Shown: positions 56,140-64,000 of the stretch, piece by piece | How positions within the stretch are numbered: the stretch's first letter is position 1 | Layout: every line of letters begins with the position of its first letter | Assembly: GCA_012976225.1 (NCBI GenBank) | Contig: JAAVVG010000006.1 | Span: forward strand, 434,001-498,000 | DNA: 64,000 nt | Direction: 5' to 3' | Source: Golubevia sp. BC0850 | Taxonomy: Eukaryota; Basidiomycota; Exobasidiomycetes; Golubeviales; Golubeviaceae | Notes under the pieces: model-generated | Told to the model about the DNA's origin: nothing | Database searches by the model: none | The model's input: the letters and a program-made list of their open reading frames with translations, nothing else | Translations under genes and position numbers: made by a program

Positions 56140-56647
56140 AACTCTCGTCTCTTCTTAAAAACAAAAAGAATAGGGGAAAGGGAAACGCATAACACTTTAA
56201 AGTTCGTGAGTTTCATTGAAGGGTTGAGGCTTTACAGCCTTTTTGCTCTGGCTCGGATGAGAATTGACAGTTGGGGACGCACTCTATCCCTCTCTCTCTC
56301 GCAGATCCAACTCGACATCTTGACAGACAGTTCACATTCAAGCTCATCAGAATGATTTCGACGTCTAACATTTTCGTTTAGCTCCAATCTTCAATATAAT
56401 TCCTCTCACGCTCTCATCCAATCATCCATCTTCCTTTCTCTTGTTTTTGTTCAACTTCTTTTCTCTTCTCCTACTCTAAATCACATTTGAACTCCCGACT
56501 TGTTCTCCTCTCATGGCTCGAATTCTGCGAAGAAAGCATTGAAGAAAAGGGTGTTCCGGAAAGTTGAAGAGAAGGAAAGTCAGGGTTGGCCAAATGTGGG
56601 CTCTCTCATCTCGCTTACCAGCTGGATGCTCCGCAATAAAGCCCTCT
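56140..56647. other. Convergent 3' intergenic region
   Basis: Between VMA3 and the first BTB gene; T/C-rich patches, nothing recognised. Confidence 0.55.
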
Positions 56648-57502
56648 TTACGCTTTGAATTTCATGTCCTCGAAGCCTTGCATTAACCCTAGAAGTATTC
56701 TCTCGTCCCCCCTAATACCCAAGCCACCACAAGAGGAGCACTGCGGACAATCGCGACAACTACGGTCGAGTGGATGAGGGGATTTCAGAGTTTTGAATAG
56801 CACCTTAGCATTCGGATAGACCTCCTTCGCCAATTTTCAAACAGTGATGTAACCTCACGTACTGACTTGCAGGCATTGCTGTTTAAGCTTTTTCCAGCGT
56901 TGACAGTAGGAGTGGAGCGGAGCAAGGTGATGTTTGAGAGTAAATGAAAGTAAATCGGCTCCAGAGACAGCATCTACAACGTCTTCGATCCCAAGGCATA
57001 ACTTGGCAGAGATCTCAGTAAGAAGCTCAAGATGAAGCTCACGAGCATAATAAAATAATTGAAGGCACTCTTTATCGGAAGACTTGTCGAACAGATTTCC
57101 ATGATAGTGATCCAGCATTGATTTAATCTCCACGGATTTTCCTACGCTAATGGCCTGGTACTTATCGGCCATCTCGAGAAGAGTGACGAGTTGAGAAAGC
57201 TGAAGATCTCGCAGATTGGACGGCTCTTGCGACAGATCTAGAGACTTGAGGGAGACTAGTATCTCTTGCTCATGTTCAGTTAATAAATCGCTATTTGAAT
57301 TAAGATTGCTGTCTTCCTTGGATTTTTGAACTAATGCTAGAGCTGGGGAGTCGAGAGACTCGCTCCCTACCTCCAGCATCCCTTTCCAGACCGCACTGAG
57401 ACTTGCTCTGTCGATGCTGATACTGAAGGTCTTTTGATTGGAGGATTTGAAGATCAGTCCTTTACTTAGTCCGTCTAGTTGATGGTCGATTTGAGTTGAC
57501 AT
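56648..57502 (-). CDS. BTB/POZ-like protein with C-terminal cysteine cluster (copy A)
   Basis: Two exons (57502-56867, 56824-56648) give 270 residues. The N-terminal 150 residues follow the BTB/POZ pattern: LIFKSSNQKTFSISIDRASL, SAVWKGML, then LSQLVTLLEMADKYQAISV, which matches the conserved helix LLxLADKYQV. A helical stretch with LFYYARELHLELLTEIS follows, and the C-terminus holds four cysteines spaced CRDCPQCSSC, then GGLGIRGDE. The cluster could bind zinc (inference). BTB domains serve in dimerisation and Cul3 ubiquitin ligases. The 42-nt intron is short but its position is supported by alignment with copy B (58141-59044). Confidence 0.8.
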
Positions 57503-57684
57503 TGTTGAGCTTGGAAATGGGAGGAAATGTAAGGTAGAGCGTCCCCTTTTACCATGTCGACTGTTCTTTGCGCATCCGACCTGGAGGGCAGGGGGGAACT
57601 CTAACCGAGATGATCAGCAAAAAAACAGGCAAGCAAGTAGTGGGGAAGGAATGAGGCTTGGGGGTGCGGAAAGCAGACTTGTAG

Positions 57685-57905
57685 AAATTGAGTTGCCTCC
57701 CGTCGCTCAAGGAGAATTGGGTGTGAGAGGCGGATGAGAAGTTGAACTCGAATCGAGAGAGTTCAAAGGCAGCGAAGTCGGAGATGCACAAGCTTAATCC
57801 TGATCTAATTTTAGGAAGAAGAGAGGAAATGGGGGAGGTTAGGAGCGGCGCAAGTTCAACAATCACAATCACCTTTCCTCAAATCGAACAGCGTCGTGAG
57901 AAGCT
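57685..57905 (-). pseudogene. Relic of the arrestin-related gene (exon 5 and exon 4 end)
   Basis: Matches 59950-60190 in the intact arrestin-like gene at roughly three bases in four by eye, for example CAAGGAGAATTGGG versus CAAGGAGAATCGGG, AGAGGCGGATGAGAAG versus AGAGGCGGAGGAGAAG, and GAAGTCGGAGATGCA versus GAAGTCGGAGCTGCA, then ACCTTTCCT and TCGAACAGC. Reading frame and splice signals have decayed. It lies 5' of BTB copy A as the intact gene lies 5' of copy B, so it marks a segmental tandem duplication. Confidence 0.75.
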
Positions 57906-58140
57906 GGGTTTTTGTCAACTCAGGATACGCTGCACATCACAAGTCACACTCGTACACTTTCAAATCAAATTTTCAGCCAATCAGTGTATACACGGCAGTT
58001 CGTCTTCTTCTTCTTCATTTCTTTCTTTGTTGACACCTAGGTCTGATCCTCTCTAAGCAACGGAGAAAGAATACAAAGGTGCGAAAGGTCAGTAATAATT
58101 CTAACGTCTTCAAGATCTCGACTTCTGATTTGATCGTCAC

Positions 58141-59044
58141 TCACTCTGATCTGGACTCTTTCTCTTCGAAAGTCAAGTCTTGGAATGCCTTCATGAATGT
58201 CAAGAGACGTTTCTCATCCCCTCTCATCCCATAACCTTTGCATGACGAGCACTCTGGACAGCGATTGCAGCTCCTCTCGCTATCACTTGAAGGACAAAGA
58301 GATTTGAGGAGAGTGTTCATCTCTGGGAACCTCGATTCTTCCAACTGCTCCAACGAAACGAAACTTCCAGTCGAAGAGGCGAGAGATTCTCTTCTAAGAG
58401 CCTCGAATCTCTTACGGACTAGATGGTATCAACGAATAGAGAGACTATGTCAGATGGAATAATAAAAGGAATGACGATAGCTGATTCAACTCACAGTCGT
58501 GAAGAGGCTCTAGATGATCTCTTAGGCAAAAGAACTGGTCCATCCCCAATGGAAACTCTGCTCCCAAGTCCTTGATCTGGAGACACAGCTTAGCTGAAAT
58601 GTCTGTAAGATGCTTGAGCTTGAGTTGACGGGCATAGTAAAAGAGGAGGAGTCGTTCTTTGGTCGACAGTGGTTTCTTTGCCCACAATCCACTGATCGAG
58701 TCGATGAGGAATTGACGCTCTACGAGTACTCCTACCACTCCGACTTGATACTTCTCTGCCAAATTAAGAATAGAGATCAATTGAGAAGGTTGAAGCTTCT
58801 CGAGATCGGAGGATGTTTCTGGCAGCCAGGTGAAGACTCCAGCAAGGACTTTAAAGAAGAGAGCCAATTCCTCCCCGGTTTCACTCAGCTGGATTGGAGA
58901 ACCGTTCGACCTTTCATTTTCTTGATTTCCTAACATTCCTCTCCAAACTGCGCTAAGACTTGTGGTCTCCCTATCCACACTGAACCTTGTTCCATCTGAG
59001 GATTTGAAGTTGCTTTGAACATTTTGAGAGTTGAATTGAGCCAT
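58141..59044 (-). CDS. BTB/POZ-like protein with C-terminal cysteine cluster (copy B)
   Basis: Two exons (59044-58495, 58418-58141) close to 275 residues. Parallel to copy A throughout: NFKSSDGTRFSVDRETTSL, SAVWRGML, QLISILNLAEKYQVGVVGV, LLFYYARQLKLKHLTDIS, and the C-terminal CNRCPECSSC, then KGYGMRGDEKRLL. The BTB helix with EKYQV is clear. The intron lies at a different position from that of copy A (here after LHD, there about 20 residues later), so either an intron was gained, lost or slid, or one model is slightly off. The C-terminal cluster of four Cys at two-residue spacing is perfectly conserved between copies, which argues that it is functional. Confidence 0.82.
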
Positions 59045-59450
59045 ATCGAGTCAGTTTCTGAGTCTTGCAATTCTTTGAAAGGGAGTTTTGATAAGAAACT
59101 TCATAGTGGATTCTTGCTCTTATAGAATTTCGGTGTTGAGTCTCTTTAGCTCTCGTGTGACTTCCCCGACATTTCGATGGTATTTAGAGTCGCCGATTCT
59201 CAGAACCTATCCTTTTTCCTTATAGTTTCAAAAAAGGATGCTAGCATGGTCTTCTTATCTCCCAAGAGGTGGCAATCGGAGAACGGTCAGACACGCCGGG
59301 GATTCAAGTCGAGTGGCAAATCGACAAGTATTCTTGCTCTAGCTGAAACTAAAAAGGTGCATACAACTGAAACAAAACTTCTTTCTTGCTGTTGATTAAA
59401 CATCTTAAGAAAACGGTTTCCTTCTTCCTCCAGTCTGCCCTTTCCATCTT
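59045..59450. other. Intergenic, promoter of BTB copy B
   Basis: About 0.4 kb between BTB copy B and the stop codon of the arrestin-like gene. A 72-codon plus-strand frame at 59177 has no support. Confidence 0.5.
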
Positions 59451-61659
59451 CTACGTCTCCCTCCCTCTCCTCTCCCCGTCGACAGCGCAGTCGTAGGTCG
59501 GTGGATCGCCATCCAGTTCAACACTTCTCTGTCTACTATCGTATCCTAAAGACCTGCTCCTTTGAGTAGAAGAAAGGTCCAAACTAGGTATTCCGAAGCT
59601 ATCCTCCACAGAAACTCGAGAACTCATTGGACCTACACTCGGCCTTCGAGTTGCAGCTGAAGTGTGAGTTGAAGTAGTTGCTGAACTTGAAGACAAAGTA
59701 GATGCTGAATAAGGAGGAGTACTTGGGCTGTTCGGACAGGAGCAATCTTCGATCTTACTCATTCGAACTCTGTCGATTGGCGTTTCAGCGTCGTTTGTTC
59801 TTCGGGGAATGATGGAGCTTTCTAGACTAGCAAGACTCTGACCACAAACGCCTGTTGTCGATCAAAGACAAAGAGAAAGATGGTAAGATTATGTTGGGGG
59901 AGAGATTCTGATAAGAGGGAAAGAAAAAGGAGGACTCACAGAAATCGAGCCTTGGCCCCCATAAAACGGTTCCTCCGTACGCCCAAGGAGAATCGGGCAG
60001 TAGAGGCGGAGGAGAAGTAGTGCTTGAATCGAGGGAGTTGAGAGGTAACGAAGTCGGAGCTGCAGAGGCTTGATCTGTAGGAAAAGGAGACGAAAAAGTC
60101 GAGGTAAGAACCGCGGTTCACAGATCACATTCACCTTTCCTTTCTATACTCACATTGTGGGAGTCGAACAGCTTCGTGGGAAGCGCAGCAACTAGGAATC
60201 AGTACTTTGTTTCTAACCGAGAAGACCTTCAATCCAGAGTCTTCTGAAGAATCCGGGAATGAGTAGACGACTTGCAGCAGTAGATTGTGAGACCATCTGA
60301 TTGCCGCCATACTACCGCTCAAAGTGGTAGGACGGATGACATCATCGTTAGGAAGTTTAACGATTCCATTCACTGCCCAGTCCCTTTTCCCTTCGAAGTT
60401 CGAGTCTTGATAAAGCACTCCATCCTTCTTGTCGCCCTGTCCGACGTCCTTCGGATGTTGAGGATCTACGTAACCCTTTTGAAATAGAACCTTCTGTCGT
60501 TTAGGCATCTTTTGAATTCCATTCTTCTTAGTTTCCAACTCTACGTTGCTTTCCAAGCAAACTTTAACTAGATGTATAGTGATTCCTTTCATCGGTTCCG
60601 GAGATCTTACATCGATGCTGAGACCACCACCAACACAGAGATTGTCTGAAGAGAAGTCGGCGGAGCTGGAAGAAATTCGAAAGTACAAGTAGAGAGAAAG
60701 GTTTTCAGAATCAGAATTCTTCTTAGGGAGACTCAAAGGGAAAGAGAACTCACAGTAGTCCAACGCTCGCTAGATCGTGGTAGCCTGTGGAGAGTACCAC
60801 AGGCCCTCCTTCTGGATTGGGATTCACTACCGGGTACATTGGCCTTTCGATTGAGAGGTTCGTCTTCGCTCTCCCAGCTCCGACCGCGGTAGCGCTGAGA
60901 GTCCAGACGACTCTCCCATAAGTAGATCGTTCGTAAGGGGGTGAGGAGGAGGGAAGAAGGATAGAGAACTCGAATCCATGAATTCCTTTAGATAGAAAGA
61001 TTCCGGTGGATCCTTCTGCATTAGAACCAGCAGTGGAACGTCTTCTTAAGCTGGAGGATCGGCTAGTAGAGGATCCTTCGCTGCTGAATCTCGTGATGTC
61101 CTGATGAGTTGGGTCGTCGTTTGATGTGTTTGATAAAATATAAGTTGGGCTTGGAGATCTTGTTTGACAGCTCAAACTTCCTGAAGCTGGAAGAGAGGAG
61201 GAGGGAAAGAGATTGGGTTGGATCTCGGTTCAAACGACTCGAGTCACACCTCTCTACTCACATTCAGGTCCTTCGACCCCAAGTATGAGGTTCTTCTCGA
61301 AAACCACTGAGTCCTCTGTTCCTGTGTGCATTCCAGAGTCAATGAGAGAAACCGATTGGAGGGCTCTCAATTTGATCTCGATTCCAGCAATGACACGATC
61401 GGATGGAGAATGGACTTCCAACACTCCTCTGATCAAAGGATCGTCCGACGGTACAGAGTGAGAGTCGACTGGAGGTGACAAGAACACTTATGTTGGAAGG
61501 AAGGAAGCGAGTGAAAAGAAAAGGGAGAAGCCTAAGCGTGGATCGTGCAAAAGCGAGAAGAGCTCGCCTTTCTTACTCTCATCATTTTAGGTTGTACTCA
61601 CGAACATTTTGTAGGACATGAAGCTTGACAGTGCAAGGTTGGAAGAGCGAAGAGAACAT
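59451..61659 (-). CDS. Arrestin-related trafficking adaptor (ART) with PPxY motif
   Basis: Six exons (61659-61602, 61486-61262, 61186-60754, 60665-60154, 60074-59940, 59851-59451) give 587 residues. The N-terminal arrestin domain is indicated by LIRGVLEVHSPSDRVIAGIEIKL and by the phrase GIHGFEFSILLPSSSPP; the C-terminal arrestin domain by GGLSIDVRSPEPMKGITIHLVKV and the beta-strand series to VLIPSC. The tail is Ser/Thr/Pro-rich and ends with DPPTYD, a PPxY site for the Rsp5/Nedd4 WW domain. ART proteins recruit the ligase to plasma-membrane permeases for endocytosis; a sugar permease is encoded elsewhere in this window but linkage is not shown. The acceptor CTCTTCCAG|CT of exon 3 was chosen because the next AG creates a stop. 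Confidence 0.88.
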
Positions 61660-62018
61660 CTTGATGTTTGAAGGGTCAATGAGAAGATTGCGAATTGCGG
61701 GGAAGCCGAAAAGATAAGAATCTCAAGAGATCAAGATGAGTTTGGACCGATTGAGATGGCTGAAGTGGATCCTGCGGTGTAGAATACCTTTTGATTTGTT
61801 TTCGAAGAGTGATGGTAAGGAAGGAAGAAAAGAATTGCGCAGGAGGAACTTTTATATCGAGCTCCTTCTCATCCGAGTCAGTGAGTCACAAACCAACGTG
61901 GAATTAACCCCGTATCTGCTCTTCCAGCCGACAAAGCCTGCCTTCCAGAAACTTCCTTCTTTTCTATCAAAAACAGGCAAACCGATAATACAAATCCGAT
62001 TAGCAAAGAACAGGATTT
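61660..62018. other. Intergenic, promoter of the ART gene
   Basis: 359 bases between the ART start codon and the FHIT stop codon; nothing recognised. Confidence 0.55.
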
Positions 62019-63022
62019 CTACATCAAACTTCGAAGCCAGTCCGCCTCACTCTTCATCTCCGCATCAGTTCTCGGTCTTCTGTCCTCATCGTCCGGAGCC
62101 ACACTCGCCTTCTCTCTTTGTGCTTGCATGGCAGAGAGTGAGTGACCAAAAGATTCAAGGAGAGGATAGATCTGAACAAAAAAGAGGAGAAAGAGGGTAG
62201 AGAGAGGTCAGCAAAAACTCGATGGAATCTCCATTCTCCACCCTTGGCAGCTCGAGATCTTCGCACCTTGTCGTTTGGTTCGAAGTCTCCCTTTCGTCTC
62301 GGCAAGATGTGAACATGTAGATGGGGAACAGATTGTCCCTGAATCAAAATCGGAGAGAAACGAAGTTTGAATGAGGTTCAGTCAACGATTTTGTGAAAGC
62401 GTGAATCTGCAGTTTTCTATATCGTCATCTTTCATAGCTTTCTTTCTGAGCTGGTCCTTCTGGTAAGACTTGCAACCTTTAAAAGAAAGTTTAAGATCTA
62501 CTCAGCACTCACGGCTTCCTCTCCATCCTGAATGGAGATTGTCAAAGCGTCAGCTTTCAATTCTCTCTTCAACACGCTCGAGACCAGTTGAACGGATTGG
62601 AATAGCTGTGCTACCTCTTCAAGTGGTACCTCAGAAAAGCTCTTGTAGCATTTTTTTGGTATCAGTAGAACATGGCATGGTACTATAGGCTTGAGATTGA
62701 CGATTCCGTGAACACTTTTTGAGCTGTTGGAGAAGAAAACTTGGGAAGTGACGTCGAATGAGGAGAAATGAATCTTGCTGGCAGAAATTGAATTAGAGGT
62801 CATGAACCTAGATTTTTGAATGTTTATGGAAGGTTTGGACAAAGGTTTAGGGATAGGAAAAAGGTGAGATGGAGATCTAGAGAGGTTTGAGGGCGGCGTT
62901 GAAATCAATGAAGACGAAGAAGAGGAACGAAGAAGCGAATTTGTTGCTTGGAGTGACTTGATGGAATAAGAACTGATAAAATGAGAAGTCAAATTGGATT
63001 TGCAAATGGAAGGAAAGCTCAT
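62019..63022 (-). CDS. HNT2: FHIT-type bis(5'-adenosyl)-triphosphatase (HIT family)
   Basis: Three phase-0 exons (63022-62513, 62338-62267, 62171-62019). From the ATG at 63022 the product has 244 residues; from the in-frame ATG at 62803 it has 171, close to the family norm. The catalytic fold is intact: IHFSSFDVTSQVFFSN, GIVNLKPIVPCHVLLIPK, then GQSVPHLHVHILPR with the His triad, and FEPNDKIYPLLE. The enzyme hydrolyses Ap3A/Ap4A-type dinucleotides. The 73 residues before the second ATG contain Ser, Lys and Arg but no Asp or Glu, so a mitochondrial form made from the first ATG and a cytosolic one from the second are plausible. Confidence 0.9.
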
Positions 63023-63112
63023 TGAGAAGCAGGAGTTGAAACATTGAAGCGTGAAGTGTTGGACTCTTGGACTCTTTTTCTTTCCCAACACCTCAACACA
63101 ATTTCTTCCAAA
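63023..63112. promoter_or_regulatory. 90-bp divergent spacer between HNT2 and COQ10
   Basis: Only 90 bases between opposite start codons if the upstream HNT2 start is used. Promoter elements must overlap coding sequence or HNT2 is usually started at 62803. Confidence 0.55.
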
Positions 63113-63973
63113 ATGAAATCCCTGATTCGGATAGGGAAGCAACTTTCAACTTCAAAGAACACAATCTCAGAATTCAGAGCCATACCTTCAACCACAGCTT
63201 TTGCTTCTACCAGTCCGCCCTTCTCTTCCACCTCATCTCCACCTTCTCGATTTCAGAGCTCAACCTCATCTACATCTAGAATAGGACCTCCGATAAAGTC
63301 TCATGCTCCCACCAGATCTTTCTTTTCATTACCAGATCTTTCCAAACTTTCCTCTTTTTCTCAGAGGAATGATCAAAAATCCAGAGGGAATGGGAAAGGG
63401 AAGAGCATCACCTTGAAGGATGGAAGTCAGCTCTACACAGAGGAAAAAGTCGTTCCGTGAGTACGAAATGTTGATCACAGTATAATTCAGATAGATCCAG
63501 AACACATTGGAGATCGAAGGATCACGAACAGAAATAAAATGAACGTAGAAAGGGAAGGTTAAGCTCAGGTAATCCTAAGCTCAGGTCTCCCTCCAGTCTT
63601 TTAGAGCTCTTGAGAAAGCTCTTAACGTGCTCGAAAACTTCGAAATAAATAAATAAATACATTCGGATCCACTAAGCTTCAAGCACGCAGCGAACATAGA
63701 TGTGTGCTAATGACCAACCCGCCTGTTCCTTCCGCTTCCCCTCTCTCCATCAGATATTCTCCTTCTCATCTCTATTCGATAGTTTCGGATGTAGACTCAT
63801 ACTCAAAGTTTCTTCCCTATTGTCTGGAATCCGTGGTCCTAGGGCCAAACTCTGCAGAAAGTCAAAGTCAAGGAGAAGTGAAATCAGTCCAGGCAAAGCT
63901 GACAGTGGGCTTCGGAGCTTTCAAAGAAAGCTACGTTTCGAAAGTCGAGATGAAGGAAACCGAATGGGTTAAG
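63113..63973 (+). CDS. COQ10: Coenzyme Q-binding protein COQ10, START domain (partial at right edge)
   Basis: Two exons seen (63113-63456, 63754-63973); a GTAAGT donor at 63974 shows the gene continues beyond the window. The first 110 residues are Ser/Arg-rich without a folded domain and look like a mitochondrial targeting region (MKSLIRIGKQLS). The START-like domain begins YSPSHLYSIVSDVDSYSKFLPYC, the COQ10 signature, and continues LTVGFGAFKESYVSKV. COQ10 binds coenzyme Q in the inner mitochondrial membrane and supports respiration. The upstream frame is open to 63044, but the ATG at 63113 gives the better targeting peptide. Confidence 0.92.
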
Positions 63974-64000
63974 GTAAGTTCAAAGATTTCTCGGTCTCTC

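Noticed and set aside
63540-63660. Repeated TAAGCTCAGGT and AAATAAATAAATAAA in the COQ10 intron
   Set aside because: Simple local repeats without evidence of function.
1-64000. Transposons, LTR elements, viral relics or CRISPR arrays
   Set aside because: No transposase, reverse transcriptase or integrase motifs, long terminal repeats or regularly spaced repeats were seen.

Overview
The window looks like the nuclear genome of a basidiomycete fungus. Base composition is moderate (mid-40s % GC by eye). Almost every gene is cut by several short introns with GTGAGT/GTAAGT donors and CAG/TAG acceptors, and the recognisable proteins are fungal (a two-pore TOK channel, an Msb2-like signalling mucin, Glo3, Thg1, V-ATPase proteolipid, gamma-adaptin, Coq10). 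I could not place it to genus. I see no transposon, viral relic, CRISPR array, tRNA or rRNA gene. Gene models were spliced by hand; most close with a total length divisible by three and intact reading frames, which is the main support for their exon boundaries.

Layout. 1-0.9 kb: 5' end of a low-complexity gene leaving the left edge. 1.3-8.6 kb: a GH30 glycosidase and, divergently, a TOK-type potassium channel with a 0.1 kb CT microsatellite in one intron. 9.1-18.4 kb: a run of minus-strand genes for orphan proteins, at least three with a signal peptide, interrupted by a vacuolar PQ-loop transporter. Two of the secreted-protein genes contain tandemly duplicated exons, and two share a palindromic upstream motif. 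19.4-31.1 kb: housekeeping and metabolic genes (GLO3/THG1 divergent pair, an SDR, an orphan multi-pass membrane protein, a ten-exon hexose-transporter-type permease). 31.7-32.8 kb: a small 12-cysteine secreted protein. 33-38.1 kb: two divergent signal-peptide-peptidase-like genes, neither showing the catalytic motifs, with a decayed GST-type gene between them.

38.9-49.6 kb: three plus-strand membrane genes, namely an MSB2-like mucin sensor, a small multi-pass protein with an 11-nt micro-exon, and an orphan seven-TM protein with a long Ser-rich tail. 50-56.1 kb: gamma-adaptin (AP-1) and V-ATPase subunit c share a 292-bp divergent promoter. 56.6-61.7 kb: a tandem segmental duplication of a BTB-plus-cysteine-cluster gene together with the 3' part of an arrestin-related adaptor gene; the first copy of the arrestin part is a relic. 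62-64 kb: an FHIT-type hydrolase and COQ10 stand head to head with as little as 90 bp between start codons; COQ10 runs off the right edge.

Functional themes are endomembrane traffic and sensing (Glo3, AP-1, V-ATPase, PQ-loop, ART adaptor, SPP-like proteins, Msb2-like sensor, TOK channel, sugar permease) plus a rapidly evolving secretome.
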